Shown here: positions 45,062 through 53,253 of the stretch, piece after piece
How the letters are laid out: every line of letters starts with the position of its first letter
Numbering within the stretch: position 1 is the first letter of the stretch
Source of the DNA: Thalassospira profundimaris
GTDB taxonomy: Bacteria > Pseudomonadota > Alphaproteobacteria > Rhodospirillales > Thalassospiraceae
Assembly (NCBI RefSeq): GCF_003326755.1
Contig: NZ_JPWH01000011.1
Location: 62,001-126,000, forward strand
Reading direction: 5' to 3'
DNA length: 64,000 nucleotides
The notes under the pieces: model-generated
Seen by the model: only the letters and a program-made list of their open reading frames with translations
Told to the model about the DNA's origin: nothing
The model's database searches: none
Translations under genes and position numbers: made by a program

Positions 45062-45538
45062 TTAGGGATAGCGGATCGCCAGCACTTCCAGCTCGTCCTC
45101 GCCTGCCGGGGTTTTCAGGGTGATGACATCGCCGACCTGGCATTTCATCAAACCGCGTGCGACGGGCGAGACCCAGCTTATTTTGCCATTCAGGCTTTCG
45201 GCCTCGTCCTCGCCAACGATGCGGATGGTTTTTTCCTCGTCACGCGCATTTACATAGGTGACTTCGGCGCCAAAAAACACGCGGGAATGGTCGGGCTGGT
45301 CTTCGGAGCGGACAACAACGGCATCCTCGATCCGTTTGCGCAAATAGCGTACCCGGCGGTCAATTTCGCGCAGGCGCTTTTTGCCGTAAATGTAATCGCC
45401 ATTTTCACTGCGATCGCCATTGCCTGCCGCCCATGACACAATTGAAACGGTTTCGGGCCGTTCCTTTTTCCAAAGGTGGTCCAACTCATTGCGCAGGGCA
45501 TCCAAGCCTTCGGGGGTGATGTATATCGGTTTGTCCAT
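45062..45538 (-). CDS. greB: Transcription elongation factor GreB
   Basis: The 158-residue protein has an N-terminal coiled-coil domain with GDRSENGDYIYGKKRLREIDRRVRYL and a C-terminal FKBP-like domain (VFFGAEVTYVN...TPAGEDELEV). The conserved acidic tip (GDRSEN) carries the residues that Gre factors place in the RNA polymerase active site to cut backtracked RNA. The YGKKRLREIDRR motif favours GreB over GreA. No operon partner is evident. Confidence 0.93.
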   Translation of the reverse strand: MDKPIYITPEGLDALRNELDHLWKKERPETVSIVSWAAGNGDRSENGDYIYGKKRLREIDRRVRYLRKRIEDAVVVRSEDQPDHSRVFFGAEVTYVNARDEEKTIRIVGEDEAESLNGKISWVSPVARGLMKCQVGDVITLKTPAGEDELEVLAIRYP

Positions 45539-45594
45539 GCCCGGTTTTTAACGCAAAGTTTTAGCATCGAAAAGAGGGATTTGCGGATAGGACA

Positions 45595-45624
45595 GGGCCG
45601 CTTTCAAAAGCGAAAGCGGCCCTG
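45595..45624 (-). terminator. Hairpin downstream of the PI-PLC-like gene
   Basis: AGGGCCGCTTTC (45595-45606) and GAAAGCGGCCCT (45613-45624) form a perfect 12-bp stem 15 bases after the PLC stop. No T-run follows on the minus strand, so it may protect or attenuate rather than terminate. Confidence 0.5.
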
Positions 45625-45638
45625 AAAGACAAATCGTT

Positions 45639-47087
45639 TTAGAGTTGGCCCGCGCGAAGCAGGGTTGCATCTTCGGCGATATGCGACATGTGCGGATCGA
45701 CAAAATCGTTCAGGATGACAACCGGATACTTGCTGTCGAACGAGGCCAGATTTTGCTCGGCCCAGGGATAGGTTGTGCAGTCAAAATAGGCCTTGGTCAT
45801 CAGCAGCGGCGAGGTGGCATCGCTGGTGCAGGTGGCAAGTTTGGGCCACAGTGCGCTGACCGCGCTGGCCGTGCCCTGCATTTGCAGCACGGTATAAGCA
45901 GCACCGTTTTGCGGCTTGTGCTGCATGTTTTTAAGCTGATTGAGGATGGGATCGGGCGTGAGGGTTGCATAAGCACCGTCGCTATAGGAATCGTATTTTG
46001 ACGCATCATTGAAGCCCACACCGTTATTGAGGAATAACAGGCGTTTATTGGCCTTGATCAGGTCGTTATAGCTGGTGGACGTATCGGACGGGCCGCCATA
46101 GGTGATGCCTGATCCGGAAAGGGCGGCATTGATGGCCTGTTTGAGGGTATCGGCTGTGGGTTTCATCGCATCATTATAGAAGCCGGAAAAACCCAGGCTG
46201 ACCACAACGATTTCACCGGGATGGGCCTTGAGCCAGGCGACCGTTTCATGGAGGAAATCGTTAAAGGCCATGCCGGGGATCATATTGTGCTGGTGATAAA
46301 GACCATCGCCGGAGGCAACGGAAATCCCCTCGATTTTGGCATTGTAACCGGGCCGGAAATCAAAATAGCGGGTGCCGAGATTGAGCATGTTGGTGATGGT
46401 GTCTTTTTGCGTGATCGAAAGGTTGATGATCACCCGTTCAATCAGTGAGTTTGTCGCGACACTGAGCACGGCAATGATCGCCCCGACAGCAACGCCCAGC
46501 ATCAGGGCCAGAGACCCGAACAGGACGGAGGCGATGACGCTGAAATTTTTGACGTTGCTGACCAGTTCGGAAATGTTCTGGCTGGTATTCATACCGGCAT
46601 CATGGGCCCCGGGCAGGACAAAAGCACTGAAGGGTTTGGTGCCGGCATTTTTATTGTTTGCCACCATTTTTGCCATCCAGTCGGGCCGGTTGGCATCACC
46701 AATGCAGGCGTAATTCTGGTGGTGGCTGGTATAGCTGACATCGCCATAACCCGACCCGGCGTCATAAAAGCCATAGCTGACAACGGCATTGCTGCTGATC
46801 TGGGCCTGCTGGTTTCCCAGCATGTTGTTCATGTTGGAATTGGAAATATTGCCGGTAAAGCCATTGACCTCGCAACTGCGATTTACCCCTGCCGCAGACA
46901 TTGCATAATCACCGCTGACGTGAAAGGGCAGGTCGGTATTGACTTCGATATGCCGGGTGAAAATTGTCCCGGGCGTTGTGTCGTTAATTGTTGTGGTATG
47001 TGAGGAACCGGGCTGTTTTATGTCAAAAGAAACCGGAAGGTCGTTTTCAGGTGTAAAACCATAAAGGTCCATTCCCTTGCTGGGCAT
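45639..47087 (-). CDS. PI-PLC X-domain-like phosphodiesterase with hydrophobic insertion
   Basis: The 482-residue protein has the phosphatidylinositol-specific phospholipase C X-box pattern. VLPGAHDAGM carries catalytic-type His162 and Asp163; NLGTRYFDFRP contributes Arg240; YHQHN carries His265 and His267; FNDFLHETVAWLKAHPGEIVVVSLGF completes it. Unusually, a hydrophobic stretch of about 30 residues (183-212, ASVLFGSLALMLGVAVGAII) is inserted between the first His and the GTRYFDFRP motif. The 155-residue N-terminal extension is not recognised, and there is no Sec signal. A GGAG site precedes the ATG at 47087. The upstream region is A+T-rich, hinting at transfer. Substrate is unknown. Confidence 0.72.
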   Translation of the reverse strand: MPSKGMDLYGFTPENDLPVSFDIKQPGSSHTTTINDTTPGTIFTRHIEVNTDLPFHVSGDYAMSAAGVNRSCEVNGFTGNISNSNMNNMLGNQQAQISSNAVVSYGFYDAGSGYGDVSYTSHHQNYACIGDANRPDWMAKMVANNKNAGTKPFSAFVLPGAHDAGMNTSQNISELVSNVKNFSVIASVLFGSLALMLGVAVGAIIAVLSVATNSLIERVIINLSITQKDTITNMLNLGTRYFDFRPGYNAKIEGISVASGDGLYHQHNMIPGMAFNDFLHETVAWLKAHPGEIVVVSLGFSGFYNDAMKPTADTLKQAINAALSGSGITYGGPSDTSTSYNDLIKANKRLLFLNNGVGFNDASKYDSYSDGAYATLTPDPILNQLKNMQHKPQNGAAYTVLQMQGTASAVSALWPKLATCTSDATSPLLMTKAYFDCTTYPWAEQNLASFDSKYPVVILNDFVDPHMSHIAEDATLLRAGQL

Positions 47088-47332
47088 TATTAATACTCCG
47101 TGCTGATTGAAACTGGTTTATCCGCACGGGTATGGTTCTTTTATATTTGACAGGATTAAAGGGATTTATTTCAGATTAATTTTTCACATTTTCTGTTTTA
47201 TATCATGTCATTATGTTTCCTGATTTAATTTTGTGACAGGTCTTGGTTTTTATTTTTGTGTCGCATATTCGAGGACTTTTTTTTGTTATTTAACCCGTGT
47301 GTAACGGGAATCGGTACGGCCCCTACGGGGTA
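47088..47332. other. A+T-rich intergenic stretch upstream of the PLC-like gene
   Basis: About 245 bases rich in T, with no gene. It is much poorer in G+C than the genes on either side and probably holds the PLC promoter, though no hexamer pair is convincing. The neighbouring terminator at 47333-47368 belongs to the MFS gene. Confidence 0.5.
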
Positions 47333-47368
47333 AAACAAAAGCGGTTTTCGCATTAAAAACCGCTTTTG
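47333..47368 (-). terminator. Rho-independent terminator of the MFS gene
   Basis: CAAAAGCGGTTTT (47336-47348) and AAAACCGCTTTTG (47356-47368) form a 13-bp stem. On the minus strand the T-rich stretch TTTTGTTTTA follows. It is 16 bases after the MFS stop. Confidence 0.8.
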
Positions 47369-47383
47369 GCAGGCGTGCCTGTT

Positions 47384-48628
47384 TTAGGCCTTGCCTGTTG
47401 ATGCCTGTTCACGGCGAAGGGCGGTATCATCAATGGGCATGTGAACCAGGGCGGCGAAAATACCCAGGGCGATGGAAAGCATCCAGATGGCATCGAAACT
47501 GCCGGTCATGTCATAGAGCACCCCACCCAGCCAGGCGCCGAAAAACGCCCCGATTTGGTGGCTGAGCATAACGATGCCAAACAGGGTCGCCATATAGCGC
47601 GGGCCAAAAACCTGGGCCACGATGCCACTGGTGAGCGGCACCGTCGAGAGCCAGAGTGCCCCCATCAGGGCGGAAAACAGCCAGATGGTTTCGGCGGTTT
47701 TGGGCGAGATCAGAAAGACGAAAATCACCAGCGCCCGGGTGCCGTAAATCAGCGACAGGCCCCATTTTTTGCGCCAGCGCCCGCCAAACCAGCCCGCCGT
47801 TAACGTGCCAACAATGTTAAACAGGCCAATCAGCGCAAGCCCGCCCGATGCAACGGAGGCCGGAAGGCCGCATAATTGCGTGAAGGTGGGCAGATGGGTG
47901 GCGATAACCGCAATGTGAAAACCACACACAAAGAACCCGGCATTGAGCAACAAAAAGCCGCGATGCTTGCGGGCCTCGTGAAAGGCATCCACCAGGCTGG
48001 CCGGACCCAGGTCAAGGGCGGCAGTCGCGCCGCCGGGACTGTGGTCGGCGCGGCCGGACAGGGCGAAGGCGGCAGGCACGATGACCAGGCTGATCAGCGC
48101 GATCATGGTCAGCGCGTTGACATAACCCAGGCCGGAATTAAGCGCCTGGGTGGTGGGGGCCATAATGAACTGGCCGATGGAGCCGCCTGCACTGGCAAGG
48201 CCCAGCACAAAACTGCGGCGATGGGGCGGGAACACCCGGCTGATGGCGGCCAGGACCACCGGAAAACTGGACGCCCCGACACCAATGCCGATGACAAGAC
48301 CCGCACTGGCATAAAGCGCGCCAGGCGAGGTGGATTGCCCCATCAGATACAGACCAAGCGCATAAAAAAGCGATGCGCCGATCAGGGTTCGGGTGGTGCC
48401 AAAACGGTCTGCCAGGGCCCCGGCAAGTGGGGCGGAAAGACCCCAAAGCAGGTTTTGAATGGCAAAGGCGAGGCCAAAGACCGAGGCGCTCCAGCCGGTT
48501 GCGGTCAGCATATCGGGGATGAAAAGCCCCAGCGATGGCCGAATACCAAGATTGACGGCCAGAACCAGCCCGCCGCTTGCCAGAACAAGCCACGGAAACC
48601 ATTTGGCGGTTTTGAGGGAAGGGGACAT
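47384..48628 (-). CDS. MFS transporter
   Basis: The 414-residue protein has twelve helices in two six-helix halves and the MFS loop 2-3 motif (ADRFGTTRTLIGASL). Its sequence (RPSLGLFIPDML, GIGVGASSFPVVLAAISRVFPPHRRS) resembles the oxalate/formate and monocarboxylate-like MFS members. The ATG at 48628 follows GAGG; an upstream Met at 48640 is less likely. It lies 78 bases downstream of the LysR gene on the same strand and may be regulated by it. Substrate is unknown. Confidence 0.87.
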   Translation of the reverse strand: MSPSLKTAKWFPWLVLASGGLVLAVNLGIRPSLGLFIPDMLTATGWSASVFGLAFAIQNLLWGLSAPLAGALADRFGTTRTLIGASLFYALGLYLMGQSTSPGALYASAGLVIGIGVGASSFPVVLAAISRVFPPHRRSFVLGLASAGGSIGQFIMAPTTQALNSGLGYVNALTMIALISLVIVPAAFALSGRADHSPGGATAALDLGPASLVDAFHEARKHRGFLLLNAGFFVCGFHIAVIATHLPTFTQLCGLPASVASGGLALIGLFNIVGTLTAGWFGGRWRKKWGLSLIYGTRALVIFVFLISPKTAETIWLFSALMGALWLSTVPLTSGIVAQVFGPRYMATLFGIVMLSHQIGAFFGAWLGGVLYDMTGSFDAIWMLSIALGIFAALVHMPIDDTALRREQASTGKA

Positions 48629-48706
48629 GGTGCCTCGCAAACGGAAATGAGCAGGATATGGCTGGTACTATGCCGGGCGATTTTTAATGCGTCCAATTCA
48701 TTGCAT

Positions 48707-49645
48707 TCATGAATTTAATAAATTTTGTGCATTTTCGAGGCTGGCGACCTGGCAGATCGTGTCAATCAGGCCATCCAGAACCCGGTTGATGGTGGGGCTG
48801 ACGGCCCGGCGCAGCAGCACAACCCGCATGGACCAGCAGGCATCGGGGATGTCCAGGATTGTCAGATTGGCTGCATTACGGCTGAGACGGGCATAGCGTT
48901 CGGCGGTGATGCCATAGCCAACACCGGCAGCAATCATATCAATTTGCATATCCAGGGCCGATACTTCGAGGATGGAGTTGAAAACCAGCCCGTGCCGGTG
49001 GGCCAGCAGATTGCCCAGCGCCCGAAAGCAGCATCCTTCTGGCAGCAGCACCATTGGCCGGTCGGCCAGATCCTTGATGCTGTGCGGCGGATTGGGCGCG
49101 CTGGCCGGGCCAATGGGCCGGATCCGGTCGTCAAACAGGTCGTCAATGCGGATGGATTTGGGGAAATCAGTGCTGGCAACCCCGCCGATTCCTGTCAGGG
49201 GGTCGTCCATTGTCAGAAGGGCATCAATTTCACCCCGGCGCAACAGCGGCAATAATTCACCAGACCAACCCGTGCGCATGCCCAGTTGGCTATCGGGAAA
49301 ATTCTGGTGCAGGCCGTGCAGCGTTTCGGCTGTTACCAGCGGGGCCACGCCATAGGATACGCCAATTTTAAGTGGTGCTTGCGGGGAAATGCCGGTTTTG
49401 ATCATTTCAGTGAAACCGGCCAGACGGCGCAACAGGTCGCGGGCCTCGGCCAGGGCGCGTTGCCCGGCCGGGGTGGGGCGCAGGGGTTTGACTGTGCGGT
49501 CAAAAAGCGCGCAGCCGGTGCGGGTTTCAAGGCGCTGAATGCGGCGGGTAACGGCAGGCTGGGTCAGCCCCAGGCGACTGGCTGCGCCGTGAAAGGATTT
49601 TTCCTCGGCAACGGCAATCAGGGTTTGTAATTCGCGGGTGTCCAT
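48707..49645 (-). CDS. LysR family transcriptional regulator
   Basis: The 312-residue protein has the N-terminal LysR winged helix (LQTLIAVAEEKSFHGAASRLGLTQPAVTRRIQRLE) and a two-lobed effector-binding domain from about residue 90. The ATG at 49645 follows GGAGG; the GTG one codon earlier is an alternative. LysR genes usually regulate a divergent gene, but here the next gene downstream on the same strand is an MFS transporter 78 bases away, and the upstream gap has no gene on the other strand. Control of the transporter is plausible. Confidence 0.92.
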   Translation of the reverse strand: MDTRELQTLIAVAEEKSFHGAASRLGLTQPAVTRRIQRLETRTGCALFDRTVKPLRPTPAGQRALAEARDLLRRLAGFTEMIKTGISPQAPLKIGVSYGVAPLVTAETLHGLHQNFPDSQLGMRTGWSGELLPLLRRGEIDALLTMDDPLTGIGGVASTDFPKSIRIDDLFDDRIRPIGPASAPNPPHSIKDLADRPMVLLPEGCCFRALGNLLAHRHGLVFNSILEVSALDMQIDMIAAGVGYGITAERYARLSRNAANLTILDIPDACWSMRVVLLRRAVSPTINRVLDGLIDTICQVASLENAQNLLNS

Positions 49646-49750
49646 CACGTCCTCCGTTCCGCATCAAACTGGCGGTGACGGTTTCAGGATGCCGTGAAGT
49701 GATCAGTTTTTGCAATATGATTAATTTTGGTAATGAAGATCCGGGTATTT

Positions 49751-50920
49751 TCAGCGAAGCACACCCGGATCGGCCATTGCCGGTTGCTTGGCCTTGTAGG
49801 CGGCGGCTGCCGCGCTATAGCCGCCCTCGCCCCCATCGAGAAAATGAAAATGGTCATTCTGCACAACAGAGGGGACAATGCAGGTCATGATGGCGGTATT
49901 TTGCCGGTGCAGGCCAAAGCCGATATGACCGGCGTTTTCGCCCTCGGTCAGGATTTTTTGCAGGTGTTCAAGCTGTTCGGCACTGCAATTGACCGTCATG
50001 AAAAGCGCATCGCCAAATTTGCGATAGTCGGTATTCAGGGCTGTATAGCGGCGATAGTGGGCCGGGTCGAAATTGCCAAGTTTCCAGCCGGTTTTATCGA
50101 GGATGAAGGCGAGGGCAGCGGTCAGAAAGACTTTGGTTTTTGCCGCCAGAAGCGCGCCATTGACCGGCCGGTTGGCCTTTGCCTCAAGAGTGAGGCCCGC
50201 CGGGGGAAAGCGAAAAAGCGGCCCGGTGGCACTGACCGGATGGGCGCTGTTGGGGGTTTGGTCAAGCAGTGCGAGGATTTTTCCGACAACAGCATCAAAA
50301 TTCGCCCGATCACCGGCAGGATGCACAATAAGCGAGATGATGGAACCATTTTGCGATGCCGCAATCGGCGACCAGCGGCAGGACAAACCGGTAAGGTCGG
50401 GCCGTGTGCCGGGCGGGGCGGCGGCAATGTGATGGTCGTTGCGGCTTTTCATTTGCATTTCGGCCCATTGCAGGCCCTGGCCGTTAAACATGGCATAGCT
50501 GATGGCATCGGACACCGCATAACGCGCAACCCGCACATCACGCCCGGCGGCACGGATTTCACCAATGTCAAACAGGGCGACACGCAGTTCCAGGCCCAGA
50601 TCATCGGCCACCCAGCGCCGGGTTGCAGCCAACGCCTCGCGAATATCGTCAATATGGTCGGGCGCGCAGGCAAAACCCGCGCCGTCGCCGCCAAACATGA
50701 ACGGATAGGCCGAATGCCCCAATATGTTGCTGATCGCGGCAATCACGGCGGCCCCGGCCATATTCACATCCTTGTAGCGGCCTTTGGCAATGGCCTCGGT
50801 CGAGGCGACAATATCGGCCACCCCGACATACCAGTCATCGGGCAGGGCGTGATAGCTTGCCGGGTCCAGAATACGGGCAAAATCGTGAAAGGTGGGGATG
50901 GCAAGATATGAATTGGGCAC
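49751..50920 (-). CDS. DUF3095 domain-containing protein
   Basis: The 389-residue protein has the DUF3095 signature. An N-terminal region looks like a class III adenylate/guanylate cyclase catalytic fold (YVGVADIVASTEAIAKGRYKDVNMAGAAVI, then PFMFGGDGAGFACAP), with the nucleotide-metal aspartate positions partly kept. A C-terminal DUF3095-specific half follows. Cyclase activity is not shown for the family. The start is GTG, without a clear ribosome site. A perfect 9-bp inverted repeat (49738-49746/49763-49771) overlaps the stop codon and may act as a weak terminator. Confidence 0.82.
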   Translation of the reverse strand: MPNSYLAIPTFHDFARILDPASYHALPDDWYVGVADIVASTEAIAKGRYKDVNMAGAAVIAAISNILGHSAYPFMFGGDGAGFACAPDHIDDIREALAATRRWVADDLGLELRVALFDIGEIRAAGRDVRVARYAVSDAISYAMFNGQGLQWAEMQMKSRNDHHIAAAPPGTRPDLTGLSCRWSPIAASQNGSIISLIVHPAGDRANFDAVVGKILALLDQTPNSAHPVSATGPLFRFPPAGLTLEAKANRPVNGALLAAKTKVFLTAALAFILDKTGWKLGNFDPAHYRRYTALNTDYRKFGDALFMTVNCSAEQLEHLQKILTEGENAGHIGFGLHRQNTAIMTCIVPSVVQNDHFHFLDGGEGGYSAAAAAYKAKQPAMADPGVLR

Positions 50921-50972
50921 GGTTTGCTCGTATCAGCGAAAACAAAACAAGGTACCGTCCGTTTGGCCCGGC

Positions 50973-51191
50973 TTAGTAATGGGGCGGCGGAACGTCATCT
51001 TCGGGCGCGGTATTCATATAGGAATTCATCCGTTTCATGTCCTCGCTTAACAGATGATTACGCCGTTCGAGAACATCAATCCGGTCCCATTGCCGTTTGA
51101 TCATCATCGACATGTCATTCATTGCCATATCAAGATGGGAAATGCGGGTTTCAAGTTCGATGATGCGGGCTTCGAGGTCCGATTGTGACAT
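50973..51191 (-). CDS. slyX: SlyX protein
   Basis: The 72-residue coiled-coil protein matches SlyX: SDLEARIIELETRISHLDMAMNDMSMMIKRQWDRIDVLERRNHLLSEDM and an ending PPPHY. SlyX has no settled function. The ATG at 51191 gives the usual family length; an upstream ATG at 51203 is also possible. It is 52 bases from the DUF3095 gene, on the same strand. Confidence 0.85.
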   Translation of the reverse strand: MSQSDLEARIIELETRISHLDMAMNDMSMMIKRQWDRIDVLERRNHLLSEDMKRMNSYMNTAPEDDVPPPHY

Positions 51192-51289
51192 GGTTTGCGT
51201 CATCCTGATGAAGGGGCAGATAGGGCGAAAGGAAAGCCGGTTTACCGCTTTGCCCGTTTGTCCGTTTGCAACGCGGGACCGGGGCAAAA

Positions 51290-51319
51290 GCAAACCCCCG
51301 GTCCGGACCGGGGGCGTTG
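51290..51319 (-). terminator. Hairpin terminator of the dehydrogenase gene
   Basis: A perfect 20-base palindrome, CCCCCGGTCC-GGACCGGGGG (51295-51314), has flanking GCAA/TTGC and, on the minus strand, a T-rich TTTGCTTTTG. It lies 22 bases after the stop of the gene at 51342. Confidence 0.75.
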
Positions 51320-51341
51320 CAGGCGGGTGAATAGATGATTT

Positions 51342-52226
51342 TCAGTCTTCTTCATAGACCTTGATCAGGGCGGAATGATCCAGTTCACCCCCGCCCATAT
51401 CGATCAGTTCGTCAAACAGTTCCATTGTCAGGCGGGTCATGGGCAGTTCAAGGCCCAGATCGGTTTCGGAAAATTCCAGCGCCTGGTAGAGGTCCTTGCG
51501 CTGGGTTTTCGCCTTGCCACCCGGTTCAAAATTGCGCTCGATCATGCGTTTGCCATGCTGCTGCAAAATGGTGGAATCGGCAAAGCCCCCGGTCAGGGCC
51601 TCGCGCAGTTTGACAATATCAACCCCGGCTTCTTCGGCCATCGAGAAGGATTCAGCCACCGCCGAAATGGTGATGCCGACAATCATCTGATTGGCGGCCT
51701 TGGCGATTTGCCCGGCCCCGGCCTGTCCGACATGGGTGACATGGTTGCCCATCACCTTGAAAATGCGTTCGACACGCTGGAAAATATCGGCTTCACCGCC
51801 CACCATGATCGACAGGGTGCCGTTTTTGGCCCCGGTGGTGCCGCCGGAAACCGGGGCATCAAGCCATTCGCCACCCGCATCCTCGATGGCATCGGCAAAG
51901 CGGCGGGTGGCATCGACGGCGGTGGTGCCCATATCAATGACAATGGTGTCCTCTTCCAGGCCATCAAGCACGCCATCTTCGCCCATCAGCACGTTTTCAA
52001 CCGCTTCGGTATCGGCCACACAAATGATGACGATGTCGGCATTTGCGGCGGCATCGGCCGGGGTGGGGGCGGTTTCAATGCCGAGATCCTCGAACATGTT
52101 CAGGGTTTCGGGGTTGCGGGTGGTGACAGTCAGCTTGGCACCCGCCTTTTCCAGATTAAGCGCCATCGGGCGCCCCATCAGCCCCAGTCCGATAAAGGCT
52201 ATGTTCTCACCTGCCAGTGCGGTCAT
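51342..52226 (-). CDS. Beta-hydroxyacid dehydrogenase family oxidoreductase (3-hydroxyisobutyrate dehydrogenase/GarR-like)
   Basis: The 294-residue enzyme has the N-terminal NAD(P) motif FIGLGLMGRPMALNLEKAG, the substrate-binding motif DAPVSGGTTGAKNGTLSIMVGG, and a catalytic lysine region in GAGQIAKAANQMIVG. The family reduces tartronate semialdehyde or oxidises 3-hydroxyisobutyrate and similar acids. The ATG at 52226 follows AGGGAA. No partner gene (kinase, glyoxylate carboligase or mutase) is nearby, so the substrate is open. Confidence 0.88.
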   Translation of the reverse strand: MTALAGENIAFIGLGLMGRPMALNLEKAGAKLTVTTRNPETLNMFEDLGIETAPTPADAAANADIVIICVADTEAVENVLMGEDGVLDGLEEDTIVIDMGTTAVDATRRFADAIEDAGGEWLDAPVSGGTTGAKNGTLSIMVGGEADIFQRVERIFKVMGNHVTHVGQAGAGQIAKAANQMIVGITISAVAESFSMAEEAGVDIVKLREALTGGFADSTILQQHGKRMIERNFEPGGKAKTQRKDLYQALEFSETDLGLELPMTRLTMELFDELIDMGGGELDHSALIKVYEED

Positions 52227-52437
52227 GACGGTCGGTTCCCTTTGTCGTGCAAGCGTTAGCAATGACGGTGTGCCGTGCAGATACGACACGTGAAAATCGT
52301 GAAGGCCCGGCGCACGGAAACCGGATCCGTGACCGGACCCGGCAACAGCGACGGGATGTATGTGGTGCCAGATTACGGTTTAATATGGCAAATCAGCGTC
52401 GAGATCGGTGGTTTCCTGCGGCAATGATGAATGATGG

Positions 52438-52851
52438 TCACACATCGGCGGGGCGCAGATAACGGGCGGCCATCGCCCGTTCAATGGCGGCGCCAACCAG
52501 CCGGTCAATATCAAGACGGTGACGGATCAGTTCGAGAATGCGCAATTCCTCCTGGCTGATTTCGCCATCGGAGAGCACAATTTCACAGGCACAGACATAG
52601 GCCGTTTCGCGCAATTTTTTGGGAAGCGCATCGCGGATGAGAATAAGGGTGTTATCAAGGCCGTCCTCCTCGGCCAGCCTTGCCGCGCAATCGCGCGTGA
52701 CTTCGGTCAGACGTTCACTGTCGAAACCGGCGAAAATCGGAAGATAACGCACACGTCGCCCCATTGCGGAAAGTTCGGCGTCGGTGATGTTGTTATCAGC
52801 GGCCGAAACCATAACCATCGTATAGATCAAAGCGTCCTGATGGGAAATCAC
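52438..52851 (-). CDS. TerB family tellurite resistance-like protein
   Basis: The 137-residue helical protein has two repeated TerB-like metal-binding stretches (VMVSAADNNITDAELSAMG and CEIVLSDGEISQEELRILE), each with an acidic loop. TerB-type proteins bind Ca2+ and in known operons work with TerC/D/Z, none of which is present here. GTG start with AAGGAGA upstream. Its role may be a general stress or membrane function, not tellurite resistance itself. Confidence 0.82.
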   Translation of the reverse strand: MISHQDALIYTMVMVSAADNNITDAELSAMGRRVRYLPIFAGFDSERLTEVTRDCAARLAEEDGLDNTLILIRDALPKKLRETAYVCACEIVLSDGEISQEELRILELIRHRLDIDRLVGAAIERAMAARYLRPADV

Positions 52852-53253
52852 CGATATTCTCCTTGATCCTCAGGGGTTCATGGCGGGTGTGACAGGGCGT
52901 GCCAGCAACACAGCCTGATGCCCGATTGCCCCCAAAGGGTAGAGCGCAAGCCCGTCGCCCGCAACTGTTTAAGGGGATAGGAAAGCGAAATTTTTGTAAA
53001 TAACGGGTTTTTTACGGTTTGATGACCAATGTCTGTGTGCCGCGACGGGGCGAAAGCGGGCTGGATGGTATCGATTGTCGCCCTGTTGGCGAGACCGGCC
53101 ATCTTCCCCGGTAATGACGGATGTCTTGTTGCGGAACGGAACCAATAATAACAGGTCTGGCGACCAAACAGCGCGATGCGGATCGGCCGGGTATAAAAAG
53201 CCTTTGCAGCAGGTTTGCGAAAAGCTATGGTCGCGCAGCTATAACAAAAACAG
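52852..53253. other. Intergenic region upstream of the GGDEF-EAL gene
   Basis: About 400 bases between the divergent TerB-like and GGDEF-EAL genes. I looked for a c-di-GMP (GEMM) riboswitch and do not see its conserved core. Long frames on both strands here have no family character. Promoters for both genes should lie in this gap, but I cannot name them with confidence. Confidence 0.5.

Noticed and set aside
52852-53253. c-di-GMP riboswitch before the GGDEF-EAL gene
   Set aside because: The conserved GEMM core and receptor are not present.
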